NCBI GenBank assembly: GCA_006538405.1
Contig: BJKQ01000008.1
Span: 2,666,001-2,730,000 of the forward strand
DNA: 64,000 nt
Direction of reading: 5' to 3'
From: Hansfordia pulvinata
Lineage: Eukaryota > Ascomycota > Sordariomycetes > Xylariales
This document shows, piece after piece, positions 1 through 12,323 of this stretch; the first letter of the stretch is position 1; each line of letters opens with the position of its first letter. A model generated the notes under the pieces. That model was not told the DNA's origin. It searched no databases and saw only the letters and a list, made by a program, of their open reading frames with translations. The position numbers and the translations under genes were made by a program.

Positions 1-1
1 G

Positions 2-1522
2 AGCTGCCAGCGCCAACGTCAGCTCTACGCCGGCCTCGTTCAGGCCACCGACTCATTCGCCCGCCACGGCGCCTCTCCCGGCTCTGCGAGAGGATTCCAC
101 TCTACCAGAAGCATGCAAGTCGTCAAGCCTGTATTGCTAGCTGACATTGGCGAAGGCATGTCTCCTTGGGCACCCACCCCACGGCTGTCCCCGTCCTGCG
201 ACTAACAGCGCCCAGGAATCGTCGAATGCGAGATCATCCAGTGGTTTGTCGAGCCAGACGCCCGCGTGGAGGAGTTCTCGCCCCTCTGCGAGGTGCAAAG
301 CGACAAGGCTTCGGTCGAGATCACCAGCCGCTTCGCCGGCATTGTCAAGAAGCTGCACTACGAAGCCGGCGACATGGCCCGCGTCGGCAAGCCCTTTGTC
401 GACATTGACATCCAAGGCGGAGAGATCGCAGAGAAAGAAACCCCCGCGGAGAGCCCACCACCTCCACCCTCCACACCCAGCAGTAGCCGGACGCCAGATC
501 CCTCGGACGACCGAGCTCCCAGCCAGCCAGCCCCCCCGAAGCCGCCTCCGGGCAAGTACGCCTCGCTCGCCACGCCGGCGGTGCGGCACCTCTCGAAGCA
601 GCACAACGTCGACATCACCGAGATTCAGGGGACGGGCAAGGACGGCCGGGTGACCAAGGACGACGTGAACAAGTTTGTGCAGAGCCGCGACGCCAGCCCC
701 GCCGCCCCCGCGACGCCCGCGCCGACTGCCACTCCGCCCGCCGACACGGAGACGCAGCAGGAGACGCCGGTGCGTCTGACCAGCACGCAGGCTCAGATGT
801 TCAAGACGATGACGCGCTCGCTGAGCATACCGCACTTCCTGTACGCAGACGAGATAGACTTCACGCAGCTGCACGAGCTGCGCCAGCGCCTGAACAAGGT
901 GCTCGCGCAGTCGCCGCCCGTATCCTCCTCTTTCTCCTCCTTCCCCTCCCCCGAGGCCGTCCCCAAGCTGTCCTATCTCCCATTCGTCATCAAGGCGGTG
1001 TCGCTGGCGCTGTACCAGTACCCGGTCCTGAACGCGCGCGTGGACGTGGACCCGGACACGTCCAAGCCCTCGCTGGTGCACCGCAGCCAGCACAACATTG
1101 GCGTGGCGATGGACACGCCGGGGGGGCTCGTGGTGCCGGTGATCCGCAACGTGGGCGCGCGCAACATCCTGTCCATCGCGGGGGAGCTGGCGCGCCTGCA
1201 GGCGGCGGCGGCGGGCGGCCGCCTGGCGCCGGGGGACATGGCGGGCGGCACCATCACCGTGTCCAACATTGGCAACATCGGCGGGACGTACCTGTCGCCC
1301 GTCATCGTGGAGCGCGAGGTCGCCATCCTCGGCGTGGGGCGGATGCGCACCGTGCCGGCGTTCGGCGGGCCCGGGGGCGATGCCGTCGTGAAGAAGCAGG
1401 TCTGCAACTTCAGCTGGAGCGCCGACCACCGCGTCGTCGACGGCGCCACCATGGCGCGCGCCGCCGACGTCGTCCGCAAGGTCGTCGAGGAGCCCGACGT
1501 CATGGTCATGCACCTGCGTTGA
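2..1522 (+). CDS. Dihydrolipoamide acyltransferase (E2) of the branched-chain 2-oxoacid dehydrogenase complex, 5' partial
   Basis: Mitochondrial E2 core enzyme that moves acyl groups from lipoamide to CoA in Val/Leu/Ile breakdown. Exons 2-155 and 216-1522 give 486 visible residues; the start codon is upstream of the window. Visible residues 1-37 are a basic, Ser-rich targeting peptide ending GFHSTRS. A lipoyl domain follows, with the lipoylated Lys in QSDKASVEI (about residue 82). Next come a Pro-rich linker, an E3/E1-binding domain (YASLATPAVRHL...GTGKDGRVTKDDV) and the acyltransferase domain, whose catalytic signature HRVVDG lies near the C-terminus. The intron at 156-215 has a GC donor (AAG/GCATGT), a CTAAC branch site and a CAG acceptor; it restores the DIGEGIVE junction exactly. 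Length and domain order are usual for this E2. Pyruvate or 2-oxoglutarate E2 is less likely because of the DIGEGI start and the SADHRVVDGA ending. Confidence 0.93.
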
Positions 1523-2352
1523 CGGCGGCGAACAGTGGTGGAATGGGGGAAAGGGGGGGGGGGTTGATACCTGGGCTCATTTCTCTCACCCAAGAGAAGA
1601 ATAGGGGAGAGGGTTTGAGTCTTTGACTCACTTGTGTCGGTATACGTCGTCCCCAGGATAGGGACTGCTAAGACAGGGACTCTCAAGACAGGGGAGAAGT
1701 CGAGCAATCATGCGACACAAAACGCGCCTCTTCCCTGCCCCTCTCTTAGCCAAGGCATACATGCGTGGGCGGGCAGCCGTGACTGCTGGGCAGAACCGCC
1801 AGGAACGCACGAATGCTCTGGGACGTTCAAGTCAATCACAGGTGCCCGACCTACATAAAAAGACATTACATGCTCCTTCTCTTCCCCGCAGAACGTAGCT
1901 GCGTTTTCCGCGATAGCCGCGGACAAGGGTAGGGAACTCCCATACCTACCTCCCGTAGCCTTGTAGTTTGACTGGCCCCCGTCTGCATAGGTTGGGTACC
2001 ATATAACCGGCACACTTCGACATACTATGTTTATGTACCTACTGCACGCACCTGTGTGCGAATATGCAGGCACGGGCAGGGCGCGTGGGCTCATGCCATG
2101 CACGCACTCCGGCGGGCCTCCAGTAGGAAGGGCGCGGGATCTCGCTCGCCTCGGCACGCCTGCATTCCTCGATGCCGCCAGCCAAACACCACATCCCCCC
2201 CGCCGCCCTCACCCCGCGCCCCGCGCCCCGTCAACCTGCGCCAGCCAGTGACCGCGCGGGAGGCGGCAGCAGGGGCCCCGCGAAAAGCCAGCGCTCTACT
2301 CTCTTTCGCCTGGCCCGACGCGGCACGGCACAATGATACGTGGCAGCGGGTA

Positions 2353-2355
<3 letters not shown>

Positions 2356-2387
<32 letters not shown>
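2356..2387. repeat. (AG)n microsatellite
   Basis: About 15 AG units in an otherwise GC-rich intergenic stretch, ending in AAAGAATG. Confidence 0.9.
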
Positions 2388-2390
<3 letters not shown>

Positions 2391-2604
2391 ATGAGGATCT
2401 CTCTGGAAGGGGGAGGAGAGCGTGCAGGGCCACGCGACTTGGTGGCCGGGTCCAGACCTTTTCTTGTCCGTGAGTCCGCACATCTCGCGGAGCAAACCGA
2501 GACGGCGGAGAGGAACCTATCTAACCTGCGAGTACAGGTTTTTTTTGTTGGGCCGCGATGCCATCCCGCGCGGGGCAGAGCCGGCCGTCCCGCCGTTGGT
2601 GAGT

Positions 2605-2630
2605 GAGGCGAGGCGAGGCGAGGCGAGGCG
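2605..2630. repeat. (GAGGC)5 pentamer array
   Basis: Five perfect head-to-tail copies of GAGGC follow GTGAGT. No coding sense is apparent. Confidence 0.9.
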
Positions 2631-4287
2631 ACGTTCGGACCGAACCGCTCATACAATCTGGTCCAAGGCGGCCCGGTCATGGCTTGGCGGTGACGAGTCG
2701 ACATGGGCGCTGTACGAGTATACACATTACACATGCAAGCGCATGGGTCCGGGTGTCCGACGGGGGGAAGGTGAGAGGAAGAAAACAGACAAAGCTTACC
2801 TACCTACTCGTACCTACCTTGCCATCGAAAGCATCCGTGGCGGCGGCGGCGGCCGCGCAGAGCCTTTTCCGTTTCCGAAGAGCCGGGTTCTGGTGGCCCG
2901 CCGGCCTGGAGGAAACCCTCACCCCGGGTTGAGACTCCAAGCCAACATACATGTACCCATTGGTCAGCTCCAGTACACACCCTCCTCTGGGAACTGTCTC
3001 ATCACACATGTTGTGTTACCCGACCTGTTGATGTGACTTGGCAACCTTGTCATCACCGGCTTGAGAGAACTTCCCTCTCTCTGCTCCCATCCATCGATGC
3101 TCTCAGGGTTTCACTGCTTGGTCCCGCAGTCTATGCAGACATGACCAAGTGCCTACCCTACTGACATCATCCCGGGCCTCGAGATGTTATTGCTCCATTC
3201 GAGTCACCAAGGTCAGCACATTCGCGCAGCAAGACCTCGATGCAGCGCAGATGAGCTGCGACACGGGAGGAGGGACGGAGGGACGGAGGAAGGAAAAAGA
3301 CGCATTATAATAATTGCCTCTCCTTACCTACTCGTACTTTACCCCCCCAGAAATCCCTCCACGTCGGATTCTCCGCGCCCATGCAGCCCAGCGGGTGTTC
3401 GATGCACGCAAGGGAGACAGTGCCCCCCAGATGAGTTGGGGTTTGGGGAAGGCTTGGGCGCCGACTTGGTTGGCTCGCGGATGATCCACTTCCCCAAGTA
3501 CGGGCCGGCCTGCAGTGGCTGCGTCTGGCATGCCCACGCACATTTTAGGTGTAGACTCGCGGCAGAGAAACGACTGGAATCCCATCCCATTAAACAGCTA
3601 GCTCGGCTCGGAACCTAACTCGCTGCCAACCAGTGTGACGAAAAGCTCTGTAAGGCGCGATCAAACCTGTAAGTACTAAACATCTCGCATGCACGTGAGG
3701 CACACACATGTGGATATATACAATCCGCACCGCATGCAGTCAGGAGCAGGCGGGCATCCAAGTGGCCCATGGCTCACCACGCAGGAACCGGACCAGCTAT
3801 GTCCAACGTAGAGAAGAAGAAATTTCCTTGATCAGGGCGCCGTGCTTCCGTAACGCCTCTTGAACTAACCCTAATCGTGTACAGGTCGCCGCCTCCTTTC
3901 CTGATCCCCCAGCTCCCTCCAGTGGAGGTTGAGCACTGCCATCATGATGCTGCTGAGAGGTCGCTAAATGCAATACAAACGACTTTCCCAACCCGGCTTT
4001 CCGTTTGAACTCCGATTCGAAACTTGAGAGGTAAGAGATAAAAAAAAGACTGTCGAGGCAGTCGGGGATATGTCATGAGATTCGTCAGCGCCCAGAGCCC
4101 TCCTCCTCGTCAGCTCCAGGCGAGGCGGATGGAACGTTACGAGACGGAAAGTCACCTGCTGTAACGGTGGCAAACATCTGTGCGCCATATCCTCGCCGGA
4201 GGTTGGTGCGCAGTGGCCTCGCATGCAGCCCAACTACGGGGCATGTAGATCATGGGCTGATGGCTGTTCGAGTGGTGACGCGCCCCG

Positions 4288-5019
4288 CTATGTCGGCTGC
4301 GGCGCAGATTCGTCGATCTTTTGCAGCACCCGAGCCAGCGCTTCGCTCTGAACCTGGGCCATGGTGCTACTGACATCGACGCTGATCACGTCCGTCTCTT
4401 CGGCTGTCGGCGGCTCGAGAATGGAAAATTGGCTGTGGACCATGCTGGCGCCCATGTAGTGGCCTTGTCGGGCGCCCACGCGCTCCATCAAAACAGCCTC
4501 GGGTGCGTGCAGGTAGATGAAGTGCAGCAGGACGTCGTGCGAGTAGTACGGAGCGACGCGGATGACGTCGCGATACTTGCGCTTGAGGGCAGAGCAGGTC
4601 AGGACCACACCCTCGGCGCCGTGGGACAGCTTCTTCAGAGACTCCTCGCGGAGCAGGGTCAGCCAATCCCAGCGGTCGGCGTCCGTGAGAGGGGTTCCGC
4701 TCGCCATCTTGTCGATGTTGGCCTGAGGGTGGAACTCGTCGCCCTCGATGTACGGCAAGTTCAAGGCGTCGGAAAGGTGCTTGGCAACGGTGGTCTTGCC
4801 GCATCCAGCGGGGCCCGTAACCAGCCAGATGTGGTGGTAGTTCTTTGGCGCATGTCCGTTGACCTTGGCGATGGTGTTGTCTGAGGTGACGGGGCCGGCA
4901 CTGATGTGGAGGGGCTTCGGGTTTCTGCCCAGGGCGCCGTCCACCGCGGGGCTGCGCAGGCTGGGCATGGCGGACGACGGCTGGCCGCTAAGGGTGACGG
5001 GGGCGTCGTACGAGAGCAT
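4288..5019 (-). CDS. Gluconokinase (thermoresistant GntK family)
   Basis: Cytosolic kinase that phosphorylates D-gluconate to 6-phosphogluconate, feeding the pentose phosphate pathway. Single exon, 243 aa from the chosen ATG. The P-loop GPAGCGKT is at about residues 69-76. The family signature EGDEFHPQANIDKM follows at about 92-105, then GTPLTDADRWDWL and the CSALKRKYRD segment typical of GntK. The first 60 residues are a low-complexity Ser/Pro extension. The frame stays open upstream to 5202, but that part looks like leader and includes a 10 bp tandem repeat, so the ATG at 5019 (MLSYDAPV) is preferred. An upstream start would add a Pro/Ser-rich tail without changing the function. Confidence 0.9.
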   Translation of the reverse strand: MLSYDAPVTLSGQPSSAMPSLRSPAVDGALGRNPKPLHISAGPVTSDNTIAKVNGHAPKNYHHIWLVTGPAGCGKTTVAKHLSDALNLPYIEGDEFHPQANIDKMASGTPLTDADRWDWLTLLREESLKKLSHGAEGVVLTCSALKRKYRDVIRVAPYYSHDVLLHFIYLHAPEAVLMERVGARQGHYMGASMVHSQFSILEPPTAEETDVISVDVSSTMAQVQSEALARVLQKIDESAPQPT

Positions 5020-5120
5020 CGTGGGTTCGGAGAGATTGGTCGTCGGCTCCAATGATGCAGGTCGAGGGAATGGGCTTTGACCAGATGTCAGTTGCGCCGG
5101 TGCCAACGAGTCTCGAGGCT

Positions 5121-5150
5121 GGCAGAGGTTGGCAGAGGTTGGCAGAGGTC
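5121..5150. repeat. Three tandem copies of GGCAGAGGTT
   Basis: Three 10 bp units, the last ending in C, about 100 bp upstream of the gluconokinase ATG. They probably lie in its leader or promoter. Confidence 0.85.
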
Positions 5151-7585
5151 TGGCTGTTGAGCAAGGCGATGGCGTATAAGTCAGTCCGGGGTGGTGGGGC
5201 AAGGATGTTGGGCGTGGCAGAGAGCAGGGTCAAATCTACGATAGCCGGAGAGGGTGTGGGCTTTGAAGAGATTGCGCTGGAGGAAGAACGAAGAACCCAA
5301 GCAGGCAGTGCCTATTCCGAGGACGGTGCGAACCAGACGCTGTGCCTCGGGCGGGTGACTGTATGTACTCGTAGGAAGAAAGGAGCTGGGAGAATGGAAG
5401 GGACGTCGAGGCCAAGGGCGATAGAGGGAGAAGGAGGTGATGTCAGAAGGACGCGAGGCGGAAGGGGGCCAGGGCTTAATTAATACTCGGAATAGACATG
5501 GTCGGTAGCCGCCATCTAAGGCAGGCACAGACGTCTGGTCCGCGTCCGCGTGCTGGCCAGCCCGTCACCAGGTAAGTAGGTTAGTCCATGACAATGCGGA
5601 ACCCGGGGAGACACAACCTAACAGTGCAAGCGCTGCCGACGGGAGGCGACGATGGGCCCCTTCGAGCGCTGGGCTGGCTGGCGTGGAGGTCCACGGAGTC
5701 AGGTCGGTGGTCATCCATCCATTACCTCAGGTACCCACGACTGGGCTGGGCCCGATCGAGGCGGCATCCGCGCGCGCCAGGGTGTACCGTAGGTACGAGT
5801 ACCGTCACGACCGATCGGGGCACTGGGTTCGCGGGCATCGGATGAAGGAGGTATTCGTACACGAGCGTCAGCCCGGTCAGGGCTGGCGGATTTCGGGTCC
5901 AGCCTGGCCGGGTTCCAATGGCGCTGGTGGCGGTGGAGCCGGTACATGTAGCGCCGTCCGTTCTGCTGGATTCCACCCCCCCTCGCTGGAATTGACCTCC
6001 AGCGGTTCTCGATGACCACCTGCAGCCTGGAGTAGACCATCCACACGGAAACACGTCGGCACGAGTACCCTATACATGACGAGCCCTGCCATCCAATACA
6101 AGTAGGGCCAGACGGACGTGCAGGTGCAGACTACTTCCCGGGAAACCGTTTCGAAGATGGGGAGGGCTGTGTCCTTGACCTCGACGCAGCGGAAGCTCTC
6201 ATCAGCCCTGATTGGCCCTCCCCCCACCAGCTTCAAATTTGAAGAGAGAGAGGGAAATGTAAAGCAACGTGAGGCACCCGTCGTGGTCCGACATGAGGGT
6301 ACATGATCCAGATGAGCAGTACCTTACTTCTATGGCTGCCTGTGGGAGACCGTGACTGCGACACCCGACGCAACGTCCTTCTCCCTCACTGGAGTCGGAC
6401 GGGCTGGCGGACGAAGGCGGGCGAAGGCGGGCAGCAGGTCGGCCAGCACAGTCAGTCATTCAGCCAGCCAGCGACCCCTGGAACCGATCTGGTGACTCGC
6501 CATCCCACGATGACGAGACAGAAATCTCCGCCGGCGCCTTTGTTGCGGAGTACTCAGACATGCGGCGGCGGATGTGGGGTACTCCAGCGCACGCTGGCTA
6601 GGTACATGCCCCGAGTACTCAAGACATTCCTCTAGGCACGTTCAGTACAGACTACTCGTACCCAGACTACAGTGCATCCATGGACGCAAGCCAGTCGCGT
6701 TCAGCTTTTCGTGCAGCTTCGACACCCCATGAATGCCTCCGCTGGCATCTTACGCACGCGACCTGGACTGCCGGGGAAGCCAGGTAATCAACCGACTCGA
6801 TAGGCGAGGCCACCCCCCGAATCCGCACCCGAATACGCCGGTACCATGGATGCGAGATCCGAATGGGCCTGTACCGGGCGGACGAGGACGGAGTGCGACG
6901 TTGGGGGCTCCGGTGTAAGGGCACCCACGCCACGGGGACGATCCGGCACGCAGGATTTGCGACTGATCGCAAACGCCGTCGCCTGGAGTGGCTGGGCAGG
7001 ACTGGGCAGGGCTAATAAGGTAGTTGACGTTTAGTTCAGTACCGCTACTGGGGGGAGGGCCATGATGACACCCGCCGCATGAAGCACCTGGTCCTCCCTA
7101 CATAATACCCATGCCCGTCCACCACTTGGATCTGCATCATCAACAACACGACTGGAGTGCCCACTCGTCGATGTAAGTACCCGGTACGATGGCCGCTACG
7201 AGTACTCGTACAGCCTCGAGCCCGCCGCGCCCGTCCGGGGCTGCTGACATTGGGGAACAGGGTCATTGGCTGGCATCGCATAACCTACAGCCCGCGACTC
7301 GGGGTCGGTGTCCGCTTTTTGGAATGTAACTCCACGCAACTCATTGAGAGATAATCATTCAGTCAAGCCTGCTTTCTACAGAGGCAGTTGTGAAATAGAG
7401 ACCGGCACACTCGCTATCATTGTACGAGGGGACGACAACTACGTAGGTACCAGGTAGATGATGGAGGTGAAGTGTGTTGTCAAGGTACTGCACTGCAGGG
7501 CTTCCCGGGGCCGCTTCGGCCAATCACCCTGCCTATGAGGCTGACCTCGACAAGGCAGTGCGCTACCCTCTTTCCAGAAACCTCT

Positions 7586-7593
<8 letters not shown>

Positions 7594-7632
<39 letters not shown>

Positions 7633-7648
7633 CTCTCTCTCTCTCTCT
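7594..7648. repeat. Compound (CA)n-(CT)n microsatellite
   Basis: About 18 CA units run straight into about 9 CT units. Confidence 0.9.
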
Positions 7649-10600
7649 TCCAAATCGTGTGTCTGTTTCTCAGAAGACCAGGGCGCGCTCAAGAAAAGGG
7701 GTCGGGCATTCGCCGGTAACGGCAAGGGAGAAGGCCACGATGCCCCAAACATTCATTGATGAGGTACATGTACTCAATACGGTACCAGGCGACTGTTGAA
7801 CGTGATCATGTTTCCAGTTGGTCTGGCCGTACAGACACGCCCACCGGCTGCGGCGATGACAAGAACAGTGATGAACCGTCGTCCTGCGGGCGTGCTCGTA
7901 CGAGTACCCATGTCGTAGATCCAGCACGGACGCCGCCCGCATCGAACCGGTGTGAGGCCCCCCCGGGAATCCCGTGGCCCCCGTTATGTGCCCCCTCCCT
8001 CTCCCTGGCCGTTCAGCTGAATTGTACCGAGTATATGCACGCATGTAACGTGCCGTGCCTGTTGGCCGCAAACGCGGGGCGCGGGCGCAGGCGTGAGAAC
8101 CCCCGGGGCAGCAGACTCGATCGACATCCATGCCGGCCGGAGAAGGCACAGGACGGGGGGGGACTTTGTGCTTTTCCGCGAATGGGCGCCCGCTTCGATG
8201 TTGTTCTGGCCCGCCCATGATATGCAGCGGGCGACCTCCGGGGGCCCTCCGCCCCCAGCCGGACAGACTCGCGCCAGACCAGACCCAACCTACTCGTAAC
8301 AAGAGCTCCTCCGTCCATCCGCGAAACCGACACATAGCGGGCAGTGCCCCTGGCAAGGGAGCGGAAAAGCCACAGACGAACCCCAGCCCACGTCGGCCGT
8401 GCACGTGCTCGTACCTGGCAGGCAGGCAGGCTGCTGGGCATCATATCATGCTCGTCGGCAGCCTCTCGTTGGCAAGGTCTCGTAGGCATCCATGTAGGAC
8501 GGGGCCCCGGGCGCTCTTCATCAGCCCAAATATCTCTACTCGTACGTGGACTTGGTATTCTCTTGCCTGATGTTACCCGTCACGGATGAGGCCGGCTCCT
8601 GGGCACCTATCTTACTCGTACCTACAACATGTACCCACATCCATCCAATCCCCCTCTCGTAGGCACTTATTAGTTACCTATGCACGAGTAGGCTCGAGCA
8701 GCCCTTTGCAGCGCGTCCCAAGTCTCCGTGCGCCTATTGATGTGTGTGTGTGCTGGGGGCGGTGTCGTTTCCTGACAATGCAGGTCTACCCATTCGGCAA
8801 GCTGTAAGACAAAGCCAGACGCCATCAACAAGACAGGATGGTCACGCGCCCTGCTTTTTTCTTCCAACTCAACGACGGCCGGACCCCCGCGGCCTGGACG
8901 CCCTGTGCTCGCAAGTGCCAGACTAGGCCCGCACGGGCGATTTGGCCCAGGATGGCGAGAATGGGGGACACCCGTGAGAAGACAAGACCCTCCGATCTCA
9001 TCTTGGCAGGGAAATGAAGACGGGGGCGAACCTGAGTCGTTAGGTTCTCCCCGCGGGATTCTCGCTCTAGCAGCAAAATTCGGCGATACTTGCAAACTTC
9101 CCCCACATCCTGCGTGGGGGGTCACCGCCGCGGCCCTGCTCGTGCCTGCTCGTGCCTGTTTCGCGGCTTTGAGGCTTGTCGTACACTGTACCCGGGACAT
9201 GGGGAAGAAATTTCAGAGAACCCCGCCCCTAAAAAAAGAAAACAAGTAAGTAGGTACCGTACGTACAGTATGCATCCGTTCATGCTCCGTCCGTAGGATC
9301 GTGTCTGCGTTCCGGTTCGGGTCGGAACCTGCACCGTAGGAACCGGAACCTCGAACCAACCCACCGTGAATCCATAGATGTAGGTTGCCTTCCATAAGGT
9401 AGGTATGAGTGGACGTACGAGTAGGTACATGTAGGGTGAGCAGGTGCTCGGATGCGCGCAGTCTCGATTCGTGCCTGCCCTGTTAGGTAGGCACGCAGTT
9501 GCCAGCGTGCCATCGTTACGAGCTTTTGTTAGTCTTCGCGCTTTCCGCATCATACTCGTAGACTACATTTGATGCATCATTATTGCCGACATGGGACTGT
9601 GGAAGAAGGTGAATGTCTGGTGGTAGCTGCAAAAAAAAAAACATCCTCTCCGGTCCTTTGGCGCTTTGATCTCGTTGCCGTGGTCTACCTGCTCGCACAC
9701 ACGAGCAGACGTCCCAAACCCCAACGACGAGTCCCACTACCCCATCACCACCACCACACCAACCCCCACGGCCCAGCAACAACGAGGTGAGACAAGCCGC
9801 ACTGCGAGACATGTTCCTCCCTGCCCCCCACACTCGAAAAGTGCGGAGGAAACGTGGCGCCAGAGTACGAGTACGGGGGTTCCGATGTGGCCGGGACCCA
9901 TCTGCCCCCCAACCCGCACGCGTCCGGCCTTGCTTGTCTTGAGCGCAAGCACACCGCCAGGATCCTCCCGTGGCCCATGTTCCGAATCCCCTCATCGAAC
10001 CGCCCGCCCTGTGGTCCGTGACCAACCCTCCTTTCCACAGTCAGGCTTCGTCTGGTACCTGAATCGCCAGTCGTCTCGGTAAAAAATACAGCTATCTGTT
10101 CTGTCTTGCTCTGAGGTTTGAGAAGTTGCAAAGACATGCGTGATTCTCCGCATAGGTACTCGTACGCCTCGACTCCTCATGGCAAGCCCGCACGAATGTG
10201 TGGGGTGCCAGGTTCCTGGGCGGTGCCTTGCGTGCTTGCCAACAATCATTCCCGGAAGGGCGGGTGGGTTGTACCCCTCCACGTTCGTTCGGGTCAAGTT
10301 AGCCGACCAGAGCACAGCCAATTCAACCCCCGTCTCGACCTCTCTCAACGCTCTGCCAAGGAATCCAGCAGCCGCTGACGTTGGCTGGTCATATGCCTCT
10401 GGTCATTATCGGACTGCGTGAGTACCCCGTATGCAGTCGAAGACGCGTACGTGCTCGATCAAGCGGGCAACTCCAAGTGGTGACCAAGCCAGGCAGCATG
10501 AGTCAGCGTTTCCCCCATCCCCTCAGAACCAGCTCGCTTCCTCCACGGATATTCCAAGTTTTCAGGCTGCCCAACTGAGAAGCATCTAAGCACTGTATAT

Positions 10601-12323
10601 CTGCTCGAGAAGGCAAGCCCGGAAAGAAAGTCGAAACTGGGTTGACTGTATCCCCACGTGTCGGCATTGACACCTTGGTCAAGGCGGTCAAATAGAGAGC
10701 CAAAGGCTTGCTTCATGCCCTTTTCCAATGGCCGGCATCCCAAAGTGAGAGTCCGCGCTGTAGTGCCATCAGCCTGACTGGGCGAGGGGATACGCCAGGA
10801 AAAAGGCACAAGCGCGGCTAATGGCCGCCCATCACTTTGCCTGGCTGAGGCTGACGGACCGAGGCGTCCCGACTTGATCGCCAAGATACTGGGGCTGGCG
10901 TCAGACTCGAGCCCCGCAAGAACACATCGCCGTGGAATAGATAGGAAACGGCCGTGGGGGTCCGCGCCATCGGCATTGCAGTGGTTGTCGCAGGATTCGA
11001 GCCCAGGTGACGCGGCACAACCAAAGCGCTTGCTCTGTCAGGTATATAGTCTTCCTTAATTGTGAATGTCAACACATACGACCATACCACCTGGAAAACT
11101 CGGGATCCCGTCCGCTCTCCCATAGATAAGCCAGGTAGGGCCGGATTAGTAGTTGGGTCGGTGACGACCAGCGAATCCCCGGTGTTGTATGTTTTTTGCA
11201 TATTACCTTCCTGGTAACCTGGAAGGGTGAATATGTCTTTTGTCGTCAGAAACTGGACCGCACAGGTTCGTAGACATTGGCAGCAGCGCGGACATCGCTT
11301 CTGCGAACCTGGTCGCTAAGGACGTGGCTCGAGCCAAGCTTCCATTGGTTACATCAAGCATAACTGCTCATGTCGGGAGTCTCCGATTGGAGAACCCCCC
11401 CCCCCGATATATACACTCGCGCGCTCATGGGGCACGAGCTTGATGTGAACTTGACTGATCGCTAAGCTCACCCTTGCTCGGCGACGCGACGTGGGCAGTC
11501 CAGGGACGCCTCAGCTCCCTCGTCACGTGCCTCATACGGTGGATTCGGACGAATCCTCCGTGCTATAGCTGGTCTGCACATTGGTAATACGTCGCAGCGA
11601 TTCATCTGTCCATATCCACGGAAGGAAAAAGTCACACGAGACGCACGCACGTAAGCTCCATGCCCCGAAGAGCAAGACATCACCGGAGACATCACCACAT
11701 TATTTAACACAAGTTACACTCCATACCTATCGGGTCGATGCAAAATCGGATGCCAAGGCTAATTCTAGTAATCAGGGGGGGGGAAGCAAAGCCAACTTTG
11801 AGTGCGCCGGAAACAAATGATGATGTGGTATAAGTCGTGACCTTCGTTCCGAGACGCGAGGCGTACATGCTAGAAACCAATAAACTCCTCTACCTGACGC
11901 CGTGCCGATGCTGAAAAGGATAAAAGGGATAACTTGAAGAGGCCAGAACTCTCTCGAAGGGTGAAAGTAGAAATTATCGCGGTCGTGGGTTTCCCGGCAT
12001 TACCGGATCCGGATGGTCGTGGGAGGCTCGAATAAGACGCATGATAGTCCCGTCTCAGGCCCGACTCCTCTATAGAGATAGTGTCGCAAAGTAATATGTG
12101 GCAGCGTGCGCGGCCAAGTCTTTGTCGCTCAGCCATAATGGCTAAAAGGGGGAGGGGGGTTGGTTGACAGTGCCAAATTGGGTGGCGTGAGGAGACAGCA
12201 AAGCCAAGCAGAAAGCGTTGACGGCGCAGCACGATCGCACTTCAAAAGGGAGATGCAGTCGGCCCCTTGACCTTGCCAGGTGCTGTCGCATGTTGTTGTT
12301 CCTGCCTTGCCGCGGTTGGGGAC

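Larger units (their letters stand above)
1523..4287. other. Intergenic region between E2 and gluconokinase 3' ends
   Basis: No convincing gene. It holds a G11 run (1553-1563), an (AG)n tract, a GAGGC pentamer array and TACTCGTA-type octamers at 2713, 2805 and 3329. CCTA/TAGG short runs occur near 1945 and 2799. The flanking genes converge here, so both 3' UTRs and terminators should lie in it. Confidence 0.7.
5020..12323. other. 7.3 kb gene-free region rich in TACTCGTA octamers
   Basis: Several open frames exist, but none has domain-like sequence, an exon pattern or a convincing start; they are low-complexity Arg/Pro/Ser/Gly translations. Octamers TACTCGTA/TACGAGTA start at 5366, 5794, 6653, 7197, 7203, 7899, 8291, 8537, 8613, 9416, 9553, 9866 and 10157, with none from there to 12323. 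It also holds the gluconokinase leader, a CA/CT microsatellite and many short CCTA/TAGG runs. A non-coding transcript cannot be excluded. Confidence 0.6.

Noticed and set aside
137..1513. Long antisense open frame opposite the E2 gene
   Set aside because: Shadow of GC-rich codon use; His/Arg/Gly-rich translation with no domain. Similar shadows lie opposite the Pol I subunit (46094-47491) and Pol X (54114-55154).
7670..8404. 244-codon minus-strand open frame
   Set aside because: Low-complexity translation, contains octamer sites and a microsatellite, no family pattern.
10975..11060. tRNA-like segment on the minus strand (GGCTCGAATCC B-box-like, TTTGGTT loop)
   Set aside because: The T stem has mismatches, no acceptor stem partner or A box is found. 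At most a degraded tRNA or SINE scrap.
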